The notes: generated from the letters alone by a model not told the origin. 51,371 nucleotides of DNA from Clostridiales bacterium (GCA_021205455.1 JAJPXL010000019.1:1-51371), one strand, 5' to 3'; counted from the first letter of the stretch, positions 33,868 through 43,581 are shown. Numbers and translations are program-made.

Positions 33868-35670
33868 ATGAAAACCACAAAAAAGCAACCTATCCGGAAC
33901 ATTTTACTCAGCCTGTTGATTACATTGATTGTTGGCGGAATTTACTTCTATGTTTTTCTGCCGGCCCTGAATCCCCACAGCGCGGATTTGTACGTGTTAA
34001 TCATCGTTCTCTGCCTGGTCTATCTGGCGGCAAAGTTCCTGCTGGACGGCGGGCTGCACACCTCTGCCGGGCAGCAGACCAACAACAAGGTGGTCTTTGA
34101 GCAGGACGAAAACGGCGTCTACCACATCAATCGGGCCAGAATGCAGCAGTCCCAGCGGGCTTCCGCCTACAGCGGCGCTCTGTCGCCAAAGCGGCTGCTG
34201 CGCAACGTCCCAGTTGTCATCATCCTGCTGAGCCTCGTTGTGGCCCTTGTGGGGTCCATCAGCTCTGCCACGCTCTTCCACGCAACCTCCTATTATGACC
34301 TGATGGACGTGCAAACCGGCGACTTTATGGAGGATGTGGCTGAAATCTCCTATGACAAAATCCCCATGCTGGACGAAGCCTCAGCCATTCAGCTGGGCAA
34401 GCGCGCCCTGGGTGACATCAGCTCCAACAGCAGCCTAGTCTCCCAGTTCGAGGTCAGCAGTGATTACAGCCAAATCAACTATCAGAGCCAGCCGGTGCGG
34501 GTCGCCTGCCTGGAATACGGCGACTTCATCAAGTGGTTCAACAACCAGTCCGATGGCCTGCCGGGCTATATCATCGTGGATATGTGTACCCAGGAGGCCA
34601 AGCTGGTGCAGCTGGACGAGGGCATCAAGTACTCCCCCAGCGAATACTTTAACCGCAACCTGTCCCGTTATCTCCGCTTCCAGTACCCCACTTATATGTT
34701 CGGCAACGTCAATTTTGAAATCGACGAGGACGGCAATCCTTGGTGGATCTGCTCCAGAGAGACCTGCACCATCAGCCTCTTTGGCGGACGGGACGTGATC
34801 GGCGCGGTGCTGGTAAACGCCGTCACTGGTGAATGCACCTATTACGATGTGGAGGATGTGCCCTCCTGGGTGGACCGGGTCTATGACGCCACCCTGATCA
34901 TCGACCAGTACAACTACCATGGCACGCTGGTCAACGGCTGGCTGAACAGCCTGCTGGGGCAGAAGGGCGTGACCACCACCACCGGCGGGTATTCAGGTTA
35001 CAACTACCTGGCCATGAATGACGACGTATACCTCTACACCGGCGTCACCTCCGCCGGCAGCGACGAGTCCATCGTGGGCTTCCTTCTGGTCAATCAGCGC
35101 ACCAAGGAGACGAAATTCTACAACATCACCGGCGCAGAGGAGTATTCCGCCATGAGCTCTGCAGAGGGGGCCGTGCAGCATCTGGGGTACTCCGCAACCT
35201 TCCCCATCCTGCTGAACATCTCCGACCAGCCGACCTACTTTATGGCGCTGAAGGACAGCGCCGAGCTGGTCAAAATGTATGCCATGGTCAGTGTCTCCGA
35301 CTATCAAATCACCGCCACCGGCTCCTCCGTGGAGGAGTGCCAGGCGAATTATGAGGCGCTCCTGGAGGAAAACGGCATCACGATAAGTCACGCTTCCTCT
35401 GACGAGACGGAGGTGGAATATGCCACCGTCACCGCTGTTGTAACAGACATTCGCTCCGCCGTCATTGACGGGAACACCTGGTTCTATTTGCAGCTGGAGG
35501 GAGACACGGAGCATTACTTCGCCTTCTCCGCCGCCGAGTGGGAGGAAGTGGTTATCCTGACCGTGGGCGATGAGGTCACCCTCTCTTACACGGAGGAGGA
35601 CGCCGCCATCCTGACCGGCGCTGCCCTGACCGTCGATCAGCGGGCTGCCCTGACGGAAGAAGAACCATAA
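33868..35670 (+). CDS. Unrecognised membrane-anchored protein, 600 residues
   Basis: I do not recognise the family. The start is ATG 33868 with AAGGAGG 8 bp upstream. Three hydrophobic segments lie near the N terminus (about residues 9-31, 41-59 and 114-137). The remaining 460 residues are soluble, polar and acidic, rich in Thr, Tyr, Asp and short beta-prone stretches, with no cysteine cluster or obvious catalytic motif. With one odd number of N-terminal helices the large domain would lie on one side of the membrane, probably outside. It is expressed alone: its own promoter and a clear terminator flank it. A surface or envelope role is inference only. Confidence 0.8.
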   Translation: MKTTKKQPIRNILLSLLITLIVGGIYFYVFLPALNPHSADLYVLIIVLCLVYLAAKFLLDGGLHTSAGQQTNNKVVFEQDENGVYHINRARMQQSQRASAYSGALSPKRLLRNVPVVIILLSLVVALVGSISSATLFHATSYYDLMDVQTGDFMEDVAEISYDKIPMLDEASAIQLGKRALGDISSNSSLVSQFEVSSDYSQINYQSQPVRVACLEYGDFIKWFNNQSDGLPGYIIVDMCTQEAKLVQLDEGIKYSPSEYFNRNLSRYLRFQYPTYMFGNVNFEIDEDGNPWWICSRETCTISLFGGRDVIGAVLVNAVTGECTYYDVEDVPSWVDRVYDATLIIDQYNYHGTLVNGWLNSLLGQKGVTTTTGGYSGYNYLAMNDDVYLYTGVTSAGSDESIVGFLLVNQRTKETKFYNITGAEEYSAMSSAEGAVQHLGYSATFPILLNISDQPTYFMALKDSAELVKMYAMVSVSDYQITATGSSVEECQANYEALLEENGITISHASSDETEVEYATVTAVVTDIRSAVIDGNTWFYLQLEGDTEHYFAFSAAEWEEVVILTVGDEVTLSYTEEDAAILTGAALTVDQRAALTEEEP

Positions 35671-35688
35671 CGCCAGCCTGACTAAAAT

Positions 35689-35722
35689 GACCTGTCACTG
35701 GAAAGCGGCAGGTCGTTTTTTA
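35689..35722 (+). terminator. Terminator of the 600-residue membrane protein gene
   Basis: GACCTGTC (35689-35696) pairs with GGCAGGTC (35707-35714), with one G-U pair, followed by GTTTTTTAT. Confidence 0.8.
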
Positions 35723-35802
35723 TATGCTGTCCGTTTTATCTGTTATACTGCATATTGTGCTTCGTCCCACACAAAAAAATGTGAAAAAAATGAAATTTCC
35801 TC

Positions 35803-35833
35803 TTGACTGTGGACAGGCTCCATAGCTTATGCT
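35803..35833 (+). promoter_or_regulatory. MerR-type promoter with operator in a 19-bp spacer
   Basis: TTGACT (35803-35808), a 19-bp spacer and TATGCT (35828-35833). Within the spacer is the dyad CT-n-TGGA-n5-TCCA-n-AG (35807-35825). The long spacer and central dyad are the hallmark of promoters that MerR-family proteins activate by DNA distortion. A second repeat, ATAGC-TTAT-GCTAT, spans the -10. Confidence 0.7.
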
Positions 35834-35856
35834 ATCAACAGAAAGGAGATGTTCCC

Positions 35857-36633
35857 ATGAAAATCAAAGAAGCAGAAGAACTTTTAAATCTCTCCCGTGA
35901 CAATATCCGTTTCTACGAAAAGCAGGGGCTGCTCTCCCCCAAGCGGGGCAGCAACCAGTATCGGGACTACACCGAGGAGGACATCAGGCGCTTGAAGCAA
36001 ATCATCGTCCTGCGCAAGTGCGGCGTCCCCATTGCGGACATCAAACAGCTGCTCCAGGGGGAGGCGCAGCTGCCGGAGGTGCTGGAAGCCCAATCACGGC
36101 AGCTCCAAACCCAAGTGGACGAACTGCGGGGCGCCCTCCGCCTTTGCAATCAGATGGCCGCAGAGGAAACCAGCCTGGAGGGGCTGGACGAGGAGCGGTA
36201 TTTCGCGCAAATCACCCAGGAGGAGGCCCAGGGCATCCCCTTCGCCGACCTGCGGGGCGACTTCTTGCAGCATGAGTGGAACCTTCTGGAATGGGCAATG
36301 CGCATCCACTTCATCGACATCAGAGATGTAAAGCAGCGGCACGGCGTCATTGGGGTGGCCGTTATCCTGATGCTGGCCTGCGTCGTGCGGGGGCTGGCCT
36401 ATCAGTTCCTGTGGCACTATGGCAGCTTCTGGGAGGGCTTCGGCGGGCCGTTCCTGACCTTTTTCCTGGCCTCTGTCCTGCTGTTTCCCATGTTCGCCCT
36501 GCAATACCGGCATCCGGTGGCCGCCAGGCGGTACGGCGCGGCAGTGCTGGTGCTGGCGGTGCTGTTCCTGGGGGCTGTCCTGCTGCTGCTCGTTGTAACG
36601 GTATTGAATGCGGGCCTTCATTTTTGGTTCTAG
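35857..36633 (+). CDS. MerR-family regulator with C-terminal membrane segments
   Basis: 258 residues from ATG 35857 (AAAGGAG at 7 bp). Winged helix-turn-helix MerR domain at 1-70 (KIKEAEELLNLSRDNIRFYE, YRDYTEEDIRRLKQIIVLR), then a coiled-coil dimer region (about 80-110). The last 100 residues hold three hydrophobic segments (about 165-185, 195-217 and 228-252), which would tether the regulator to the membrane. No effector-binding Cys or GyrI-like domain is seen. The gene is probably autoregulated through the operator just upstream and has no co-directional target nearby. Confidence 0.88.
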   Translation: MKIKEAEELLNLSRDNIRFYEKQGLLSPKRGSNQYRDYTEEDIRRLKQIIVLRKCGVPIADIKQLLQGEAQLPEVLEAQSRQLQTQVDELRGALRLCNQMAAEETSLEGLDEERYFAQITQEEAQGIPFADLRGDFLQHEWNLLEWAMRIHFIDIRDVKQRHGVIGVAVILMLACVVRGLAYQFLWHYGSFWEGFGGPFLTFFLASVLLFPMFALQYRHPVAARRYGAAVLVLAVLFLGAVLLLLVVTVLNAGLHFWF

Positions 36634-36641
36634 GAACGGAA

Positions 36642-36670
36642 AAGAGCCTGCTCCAGAGGAGCAGGCTCTT
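36642..36670. terminator. Hairpin between convergent merR-like and opp operons
   Basis: A perfect 13-bp stem, AAGAGCCTGCTCC (36642-36654) and GGAGCAGGCTCTT (36658-36670). The U-tracts are short on both strands. Confidence 0.65.
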
Positions 36671-36689
36671 GACCTTAGATGGGAAATCA

Positions 36690-37103
36690 TCAGAAGAACA
36701 GGCTCAGCAGCGCGAACAGCAGACCCGTCAGGAAGGAGGACAGCAGACCGCAGGCGGAACGCTCCTCCGGCTCCAGTTCGTCAAAGGACACCACAGGCTC
36801 CTGTACATAGTCCACCATATCCTTTTTGATGTGCTGCCTTTGCTTGCTTCGGTGCTCCTTGATTTTATCCAGGAACACAAAGTTCACATGTACGCCGTCC
36901 AGGCTCAGGTAGTTAAACCAGGCCAGGGCTATACAAATCAGCCCCAGCGCCAGAAAGGCATAGCCAATGGTGAACAGACCATTGTTGATAAACTGGTTCC
37001 ACAACACAGCCAGCAGCAGAACGACGGCACTTTTCGTCAAGAACCGGTATACCGTCGGCCTGATCATGTAGGATTGGTGATAAATGCGCCACAATTTTTT
37101 CAT
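36690..37103 (-). CDS. Small membrane protein at the end of the opp operon
   Basis: 137 residues, not recognised. Hydrophobic segments lie at about 24-38, 43-63 and at the extreme C terminus (about 118-137); the middle is charged. It begins 3 bp after the oppF stop and is almost certainly in the opp transcript. An accessory or unrelated role cannot be told apart. Confidence 0.75.
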   Translation of the reverse strand: MKKLWRIYHQSYMIRPTVYRFLTKSAVVLLLAVLWNQFINNGLFTIGYAFLALGLICIALAWFNYLSLDGVHVNFVFLDKIKEHRSKQRQHIKKDMVDYVQEPVVSFDELEPEERSACGLLSSFLTGLLFALLSLFF

Positions 37104-37106
37104 GCC

Positions 37107-38048
37107 TTACTTCACAATCGCTTCGTATCCTTTGATTTCCTTCTTGTTGCCGTAGACAAAGTGACCGGGCTTGATTTCGTACCAAATCGGCCCATCCACG
37201 GAGTAGTCATGGACGCTGGGGTCATAGACCAGCAGTTTCTTCTTCTTCTCCAGCTCTGGGTCGGGAATCGGCACGGCGGACAGCAGCGCCTGGGTGTAAG
37301 GGTGCAGCGGGTTCAGGAACAGCTCCTCCGCCTCGGCCAGCTCCACAATGCGGCCCTTGTAAATAACCGCGATACGGTCCGAGATGAACCGGACAACCGA
37401 CAGGTCGTGGGCAATGAACAGGTAGGTCAGGCCACGGCTCGCCTTCAGCTTGTTCAGCAGGTTCAGCACCTGGGCACGGATGGACACGTCCAGAGCGGAA
37501 ATCGGCTCGTCAGCGACGATGAATTCCGGCTCCATGACCAGGGCGCGGGCGATGCCGATACGCTGACGCTGGCCGCCGGAGAACTCATGGGGGAAACGGG
37601 AGGCGAACTCCGGCAACAGGCCCACCTCATGCAGCGCCTCCTGCACCTTGCGCTCACGGTCCTCCTCGTCCTTGTACAGATGGAAGTTGTACAGGCCCTC
37701 GGAGATGATGTAGTCCACCTTGGCGCGCTCGTTCAGGGAGGCCTGGGGGTCCTGGAAAATCATCTGGCACTTCCGGATGACCTCCTGGTCCAGCTCCTTG
37801 GAAATCTTCCCGTTGATTTTCTGGCCTTTGAAGTAAATCTCGCCGGCAGAGGTGGGGTTGACACGGATGATGGCGCGGCCAATGGTGGTCTTGCCGGAGC
37901 CGGACTCGCCCACCAGGGAGAAGGTCTCGCCCTTGTAGATGTCAAAATTGACATGGTCCACCGCAACGAACTTTTTCCGACCGGAACCGAAGGTGATTTG
38001 GAGGTCCTTGACCTCGATCAGTTTTTCTTTTTCTGCCATTTCAATCAC
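37107..38048 (-). CDS. oppF: Oligopeptide ABC transporter ATP-binding protein OppF
   Basis: 313 residues. Walker [10 protein letters not shown], signature FSGGQRQRI, Walker [13 protein letters not shown] and the C-terminal oligopeptide/dipeptide extension ([17 protein letters not shown]) are present. It pairs with OppD to power import. Its start overlaps the oppD stop by four bases. Confidence 0.93.
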   Translation of the reverse strand: MIEMAEKEKLIEVKDLQITFGSGRKKFVAVDHVNFDIYKGETFSLVGESGSGKTTIGRAIIRVNPTSAGEIYFKGQKINGKISKELDQEVIRKCQMIFQDPQASLNERAKVDYIISEGLYNFHLYKDEEDRERKVQEALHEVGLLPEFASRFPHEFSGGQRQRIGIARALVMEPEFIVADEPISALDVSIRAQVLNLLNKLKASRGLTYLFIAHDLSVVRFISDRIAVIYKGRIVELAEAEELFLNPLHPYTQALLSAVPIPDPELEKKKKLLVYDPSVHDYSVDGPIWYEIKPGHFVYGNKKEIKGYEAIVK

Positions 38049-39088
38049 CCTCTCTGACGAATCTTTTCCTTGTAGTTACGGATGTTCTCAGGCCGCTCAA
38101 AGGCGGGGCAACGGGGGTCCAGATACCAGGTTTTGGCCTTGTGGGTAGGGGAGACATCGAAGAAGGGCGGTTCCTTCACGAAGTCAATGGCCAGGGCCTG
38201 CTTGTTCCGGGGGGCAAAGGCGTCGCCCTTGATCTCCTGGAACAGGTTGGGAGGCGTACCTTCGATGGAGGGCAGCTCCTGACCTTTGACGCCCAGCTGA
38301 GGCAGGGCGGACAGCAGTGCCCAGGTGTAGGGGTGCCATGCGTCGTAGAAAATCTCATCAGCGTTGCCGTACTCCACGATCTGGCCGGCGTACATGACCG
38401 CGATGCGGTCCGCCACGTTGGCCACAACGCCCAGGTCATGGGTGATGTAAACGACCGTCATGTTCAGCTCGTTCTTCAGGTTGCGAATCAGATCCAAAAT
38501 CTGGGCCTGAATGGTCACGTCCAGAGCGGTGGTCGGCTCATCGCAAATCAGAATCTGCGGCTGGCAGGCCACGGCAATGGCAATCACCACTCTCTGCCGC
38601 ATACCGCCGGAGAACTCATGGGGATACTGGTTGTAGCGCTTCTCCGGGTCGGGGATGCCGACCTTGTCCAGCATCTCAATGGCCATCTTCTTGGCCTCCG
38701 CGCCCTTGACGCCGCGGTGCAACTCAATGCTCTCCTGAATCTGCTTGCCCACCTTCTTCAGAGGGTTCAGGGAGGTCATGGGGTCCTGCATGACCATGGC
38801 AATTTTTCTGCCGCGGATGTCGCGCCACTGCTTCTCCGTGGTGTACTTGGAGATGTCCACGCCCTCATAGGTAATGCTGCCGCCGGTGATTTTGCCGTTG
38901 GCGTCCAGCATCCCCAAGAAGGATTTGGTAAAGACGGATTTGCCGGAGCCGGACTCGCCCACGATTGCCAGGGTCTCGCCCTCATACAGATCCAGGGAGC
39001 ACTTGCGGATGGCTTTCAGCATATTGCCCCGCAGGCTAAACTGGATTTCCACGTCCTTCGCGGACAAAATAGGGGTCTTTTCTGCCAT
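38045..39088 (-). CDS. oppD: Oligopeptide ABC transporter ATP-binding protein OppD
   Basis: 347 residues from ATG 39088 (AGGAGGG at 8 bp). Walker [10 protein letters not shown], signature FSGGMRQRV, Walker [13 protein letters not shown], and the C-terminal peptide-transporter extension [14 protein letters not shown]. The tail after it ([15 protein letters not shown] and [20 protein letters not shown]) is longer on cysteine-free sequence than in the common Fe-S-type OppD tail. Confidence 0.93.
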   Translation of the reverse strand: MAEKTPILSAKDVEIQFSLRGNMLKAIRKCSLDLYEGETLAIVGESGSGKSVFTKSFLGMLDANGKITGGSITYEGVDISKYTTEKQWRDIRGRKIAMVMQDPMTSLNPLKKVGKQIQESIELHRGVKGAEAKKMAIEMLDKVGIPDPEKRYNQYPHEFSGGMRQRVVIAIAVACQPQILICDEPTTALDVTIQAQILDLIRNLKNELNMTVVYITHDLGVVANVADRIAVMYAGQIVEYGNADEIFYDAWHPYTWALLSALPQLGVKGQELPSIEGTPPNLFQEIKGDAFAPRNKQALAIDFVKEPPFFDVSPTHKAKTWYLDPRCPAFERPENIRNYKEKIRQRG

Positions 39089-39101
39089 ATCATGTCCCTC
39101 C

Positions 39102-40058
39102 TTAAACGTGGTTTCTGGGGTCAGCGGCATCGGAGAAGGCGTTGCCCACCAGATAGAATGTGACGGTAATAATGGATACGATAACGGCCGGGAAAATCAG
39201 CAGATAGGGGTAGTTCAGGAAATAGTTCCGGGCGTCGCGGAGCAGAATGCCCAGGGACGGGGTATCGTCGCCCAGGCCCAGGCCCAGGTAGGACAGGGTG
39301 GACTCCATGGAGATAGTGCCCGGAATGGACAGGCTCAGACGCAGGATGATGACGCTGATCAGGTAGGGCAGGATGTTCTTGGTCAGGATGCGGCCCAGGG
39401 GGGTACCCAGGCAACGGGAGGCCAGGTTATACTCCCTGTCACGGTACATGATGACCAGGTTCCGCACGTTCCGGGCCATGGTCAGCCAGCCAATCAGAAT
39501 CAGGGACACCGCCATGATGGTGAAGGTACGGCCCACCAGCAGGGCGATCAGGGTCATGTAGATAATGGTGGGGATGTTGTTGATCAGGTTGTACAGCTCG
39601 GTGAAGAACCGGTCCGCAGAGCGGATATAGCCCCAAATCAGGCCGATAGTCACGCCCAGAGCGCACTCGCCCACGGCCACGATGGCTGCCAGCTTGATGG
39701 AGGTCTGGCTGGCGTACCACACCTGGCACCAGTAGTCACGGCCCAGGTTATCGGTGCCGAACCAATACTCGCCGTTGGGGGAGATGAACGCCATTGTGGT
39801 GTCCGTTTTCAGCTCAGAGAAGTCATACTTTCCGATGGCCAGGGCGATGAAGGAGAAGATGAACAGGGCAATGAACAAGATGGCCAACGTCACCGCCACC
39901 TTATTCTTCAGGAAGTTCTTCCACACGCTGCCCCAATAGGAGTAGTCAGAATAGCCGATGGCCTCTGCCTTCTCCGCAGAGTAGGGGACAAAGTGGAACA
40001 GCTCGTCCTCGTTGACCGTTTCTTCGGTGGTCACAGTTTTTACGTTTTCGTCGCTCAT
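39102..40058 (-). CDS. oppC: Oligopeptide ABC transporter permease OppC
   Basis: 318 residues with a cytosolic N-terminal extension of about 55 residues and six membrane helices. The coupling loop is at about 205-235 (YNLASRCLGTPLGRILTKNI), and the C terminus LVGNAFSDAADPRNHV is typical of OppC/DppC. The start overlaps the oppB stop (ATGA). Confidence 0.93.
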   Translation of the reverse strand: MSDENVKTVTTEETVNEDELFHFVPYSAEKAEAIGYSDYSYWGSVWKNFLKNKVAVTLAILFIALFIFSFIALAIGKYDFSELKTDTTMAFISPNGEYWFGTDNLGRDYWCQVWYASQTSIKLAAIVAVGECALGVTIGLIWGYIRSADRFFTELYNLINNIPTIIYMTLIALLVGRTFTIMAVSLILIGWLTMARNVRNLVIMYRDREYNLASRCLGTPLGRILTKNILPYLISVIILRLSLSIPGTISMESTLSYLGLGLGDDTPSLGILLRDARNYFLNYPYLLIFPAVIVSIITVTFYLVGNAFSDAADPRNHV

Positions 40059-41017
40059 CTTGCTCCCCCTCCTTTTCCGGTCAGCGAAATCCGCGGGTCA
40101 ATCAGCATCATCAGTACGTCGCCCAGGAATACGCCCAGCACGCCCAGCGAACCGTACAAAATCACCAGCGTCTGCACGATATTCAGGTCATACCGGCTGA
40201 TAGCATCGGTCAGCAGCGGGCCCATGCCGGGGACGGAGAAGAACCGCTCCGCCAGCAGCGAGCCGCTGATGGTCAGCAGGAAAGAGGCGGGCAGATACTG
40301 CGCCAGGGGCACAAAGGCGTTGCGCAGCACGTGCCGAACCATGATCTGGCTGGTGGACAGGCCCTTGACCTTGGCCAGCTTGATATAGTCCTTCGTGATT
40401 TCATCCACCATGTACCGCCGAGTCCACAGGGCATAGCCTGCAATGGAGCTCAGCGAAATACATATCGTGGGCAGAACCATGGAAAGCGCCGTGTTCGTTC
40501 GGCTGGAATACACCGAGGGCAGCCCGAAGATGCGGGAGCCGATGACTAGCACAAGGGAATAGGACACCAGTGCAGGCACGGCATTGACAAAGACGGTATA
40601 TGCCGTACCTATGTGGTCAAGTAATCGGTCTTTTCCTATGGTCTGCCCTATTCCCAAAAGCACACCTACAACCAACGAAATGCCCAGCGAAATTACACCC
40701 ATTTGCATGGATATGGTGAACTTTTCACCAATCACATCCACCACGGCCACGCCCGACTGAATACGTCTGGATTCTCCGAAGTCCAGATGGAGCAAATCCC
40801 AGTAGAAGTCCAATAACTGCTCGCCAATCGGGTCGGTCAGGCCCGCAGCTGCCAGGGCGGCTTCCTTCTGCTCATCGGTAAACTTCATCTGCTGCTCTTC
40901 GGTAAAGTAGTAGTCCGTAGGCAGCATACGCATCAGCAGGAACACGACAGTGGCGATGAGCAGAACGGTAATCAGGCCCTGCAGCAGGCGCCTGATGGAA
41001 TACTTTAACATATCCAT
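40055..41017 (-). CDS. oppB: Oligopeptide ABC transporter permease OppB
   Basis: 320 residues, six membrane helices. The N terminus YSIRRLLQGLITVLLIATVVFLLMR and the loop DYIKLAKVKGLSTSQIMVRH are typical, as is the C-terminal GDVLMMLIDPRIS. It is separated from oppA by 175 bp that contain two hairpins. Confidence 0.93.
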   Translation of the reverse strand: MDMLKYSIRRLLQGLITVLLIATVVFLLMRMLPTDYYFTEEQQMKFTDEQKEAALAAAGLTDPIGEQLLDFYWDLLHLDFGESRRIQSGVAVVDVIGEKFTISMQMGVISLGISLVVGVLLGIGQTIGKDRLLDHIGTAYTVFVNAVPALVSYSLVLVIGSRIFGLPSVYSSRTNTALSMVLPTICISLSSIAGYALWTRRYMVDEITKDYIKLAKVKGLSTSQIMVRHVLRNAFVPLAQYLPASFLLTISGSLLAERFFSVPGMGPLLTDAISRYDLNIVQTLVILYGSLGVLGVFLGDVLMMLIDPRISLTGKGGGAR

Positions 41018-41117
41018 ATGTTTCTCATCCTTTCCCGTAGGAGGTATTCCTGTATACTGATTCCTGGTAACAGCGGAGCACCGCTCCTATCAGGAACCAG
41101 CATCCATGTTCAAAATT

Positions 41118-41149
41118 GCGGAGCACGGCGGTAAGCCACCGTGCTCCGC
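41118..41149 (-). terminator. Hairpin between oppA and oppB
   Basis: A perfect 11-bp stem, GCGGAGCACGG (41118-41128) and CCGTGCTCCGC (41139-41149). On the minus strand it is followed by AATTTTGAAC, a weak U-tract. A second hairpin (TTCCTG and CAGGAA enclosing AGCGG and CCGCT) lies at about 41060-41095. Such elements often let only part of the transcript continue, so the binding protein is made in excess over the permease. Confidence 0.7.
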
Positions 41150-41192
41150 GCTGTCTCACGCGGCTTTGCGCGAGGGTGTTCAGTTGTCGAGC

Positions 41193-43301
41193 TTACTCGG
41201 CGGTGTTGCCGGACTCATAGGCGGCGGCAAACTCCTCATAGTCGGCAGTGGTGTAACCGTTCTTGTTGGTCTCCCAGTTCAGGTAACGGTTGTTCTGGAT
41301 GCCGTAGGGGGCGTTGATCTTGGAATAGTCATTCACGCAGGTCAGCTGCCAGGAAATATCATAGTAGCAGGGGATGACCAGAGCGTGCTGAATCAGATAA
41401 GCCTCAGCCTCTGCATAAGCCTCATAACGGGCGTCCAAATCGTCCACGATGGCGTCGGCGGCCTCTACCAGAGCGGTGTACTCCTCATAGGTGGCAATCA
41501 GCTCTTCGCTGTAGGGCTCCTCACCGTCTTCGCCGTAGAAGTCGTTGATGTCAGAGTAAACGGCGGAATAATAGGCGTTGTCGTTGCCGAAGGTCTCCTG
41601 ACCCAGATAGTTCTGAGGATCGCCGTAGTCAGCGCCCCAGCCGTTGATGTAGATGGAGGCCAGCTTCGGGGTACGAACCTCGGTGGACAGGCTGGAGGTG
41701 TAGGTCTTGATGTTCAGCACGACGAAGTCATCGCCCAGGCTGTCAGAGATGGCGTCCTTCAGAACGTCCGCAGAGTCCTGCGCGGTGGAGCTGGCGGAGG
41801 AGATGTAGTAGTCGATCTCCACGGGGAAGGTGACGCCCAGGGCGCTCAGCTCCTCCATGGCGGCTTCCTTGTACTGCTCAGCCAGGGAGCTGTCCAGACG
41901 CACCACGCTCTCGCCGTCATAGTCGCCCAGACCCAGCAGATCCTTCACCAGGGTGGTGTAGTCAGTGCCGTCAGAGGTGTAAATCAGGCCGGACATGGTG
42001 TAGCAGTTGTTCTCGCACTTCAGGGGGTTGATGGCGTTGGTGCGCTTGTACCAGTTGGACAGATCCAGACCATAGTACAGGGCCAGACGGAAGTTCTCAT
42101 TGGCGACGGCGGTGTTCCAGTTGACGTCCGGCTCGCCGTCTTCGGTGTTCTTGTTGTAGCAGAAGTGAATCTGATACGAGTACTTGGTGGGCAGCTTCTC
42201 AGTCAGGTAGTCATACCAGGTGCTGCCCTCGCCGGCATTGTAAATGGTAGTCAGGTTGGACTCGGTCAGGTCGACCTGGTCGATGTCGCCGGACTCATAC
42301 AGGGTGTAGGCCACGTCCGCGCTGTCCACCATCTTGACGGTGACGCTGTTGAAGCGGGTGTACTCGTCATTGCCCCACCAATAGGGATTGGGCTCGAAGA
42401 CCTTCTCACTCTTGGAGACGAAGTAGGTCAGGATGTACGGGCCGGAATACCACATATCGGTATAGCTGCTGGTGCGGAAGGTCTCCACAGCGGTGGCGAT
42501 ATCGGACTCCTCAGTCAGCTGATTCAGCAGCGCAGTGGGAGCGGGATACAGGCAGGCGTAGGTGGCCACGGTGTCGAAGTAGGGCTTGGAGGCCAACATG
42601 GTGTACTCCACAGTATACTCGTCCGGGGTGGAAATGCCTACGACCTCCAGGAAGTCCTCAGTGGTCAGGGCGAGGGCTTCTTCCTCGGTCATGGCGGCGG
42701 TCATCTCATAGTACTCGGAAGCGCCTTCGATCATCTCAATGGGCATGGAGGTGTTGGAGGCCTCGTTCTTATAGGCGTTCAGCACCCACTCCAGACCGGT
42801 GACAAAGTCCTCGGCGGTGATCTGACCCATAACCTCGCCGTTGGCGTCTACCCAGTAGGCGTCCTGGCGCAGATAGAAGGTCCAGACGGTGGAGTCCTCG
42901 TTGTGCTCCCAGCTCTCGGCCAGGTTGGCCTTCAGGTTGCCGTACTCATCGTTGGTCAGCAGGCCGTCCTGGAGGTTGGTGGATACGTAGAAGTCGGTGG
43001 CGCTCTGAGAATACAGGACGTTCAGGCTCTCCACCTCACGGGCGGTGGTCTCATACAGCACCAGGTCCTGGATGGCATCCTCGGAGGTGTCGATGTTGAT
43101 CTCGCTTGCTGCGACGGCGCCGGTGGCGGAAGAATCGCCGGTATCACCGGTCTCAGAGGTGGTGGAGCTTCCGGAGGATGCTCCGCTGCTGGTGGTGTCG
43201 TCAGTGCTATCGGTGCTGCTGCTGCCGCAGGCGCTCAGGGAGCCTACCAGCATGGCAGAGGCAGTCGCCAGCGCTAACAAACGCTTGACTGAGTTTTTCA
43301 T
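41193..43301 (-). CDS. oppA: Oligopeptide ABC transporter substrate-binding lipoprotein OppA
   Basis: 702 residues from ATG 43301, which has GGAG at 7 bp; the ATG six bases upstream is too close to it. A signal peptide (LLALATASAMLVGSLSAC) ends in a lipobox, so the protein is anchored to the outer face of the membrane by Cys. A Ser/Thr/Gly-rich linker of about 40 residues follows, then an SBP_bac_5 (DppA/OppA) domain over the rest. It captures peptides for OppBC. At about 700 residues it is longer than classical OppA (about 540). Confidence 0.93.
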   Translation of the reverse strand: MKNSVKRLLALATASAMLVGSLSACGSSSTDSTDDTTSSGASSGSSTTSETGDTGDSSATGAVAASEINIDTSEDAIQDLVLYETTAREVESLNVLYSQSATDFYVSTNLQDGLLTNDEYGNLKANLAESWEHNEDSTVWTFYLRQDAYWVDANGEVMGQITAEDFVTGLEWVLNAYKNEASNTSMPIEMIEGASEYYEMTAAMTEEEALALTTEDFLEVVGISTPDEYTVEYTMLASKPYFDTVATYACLYPAPTALLNQLTEESDIATAVETFRTSSYTDMWYSGPYILTYFVSKSEKVFEPNPYWWGNDEYTRFNSVTVKMVDSADVAYTLYESGDIDQVDLTESNLTTIYNAGEGSTWYDYLTEKLPTKYSYQIHFCYNKNTEDGEPDVNWNTAVANENFRLALYYGLDLSNWYKRTNAINPLKCENNCYTMSGLIYTSDGTDYTTLVKDLLGLGDYDGESVVRLDSSLAEQYKEAAMEELSALGVTFPVEIDYYISSASSTAQDSADVLKDAISDSLGDDFVVLNIKTYTSSLSTEVRTPKLASIYINGWGADYGDPQNYLGQETFGNDNAYYSAVYSDINDFYGEDGEEPYSEELIATYEEYTALVEAADAIVDDLDARYEAYAEAEAYLIQHALVIPCYYDISWQLTCVNDYSKINAPYGIQNNRYLNWETNKNGYTTADYEEFAAAYESGNTAE

Positions 43302-43551
43302 ATTCATTCTCCATTCTACCGCTGTTGAAATGTCCTTCAAACCGGAGCCGGGCAGCCTGTACAGCGGCGGCACAGGGCCTTGTTTGCTTACGCAAGCTCC
43401 GTTTTGAATGTATATGACCGCTGATTGCTCAGCAAATCAACCTGGGAATGGGGCGGCCGGAAGGCCGCCGCCCGATGGGAGACACAGCCCCCGCTCCGGC
43501 GCATCGAAGGTACCCTGTCAGTACTTCTCCGGGAAAACATTTGTTTTTCCA

Positions 43552-43581
43552 GTTCTTTCCTGCTTTAATGCAGGAAAGAAC
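43552..43581. other. Perfect 12-bp hairpin in the oppA leader
   Basis: GTTCTTTCCTGC (43552-43563) and GCAGGAAAGAAC (43570-43581) form a perfect stem with a 6-base loop. No U-tract follows on the minus strand. Confidence 0.6.

Noticed and set aside
41106..43277. Plus-strand open frame of 723 codons
   Set aside because: Antisense to oppA, which has a signal peptide, lipobox and family similarity.
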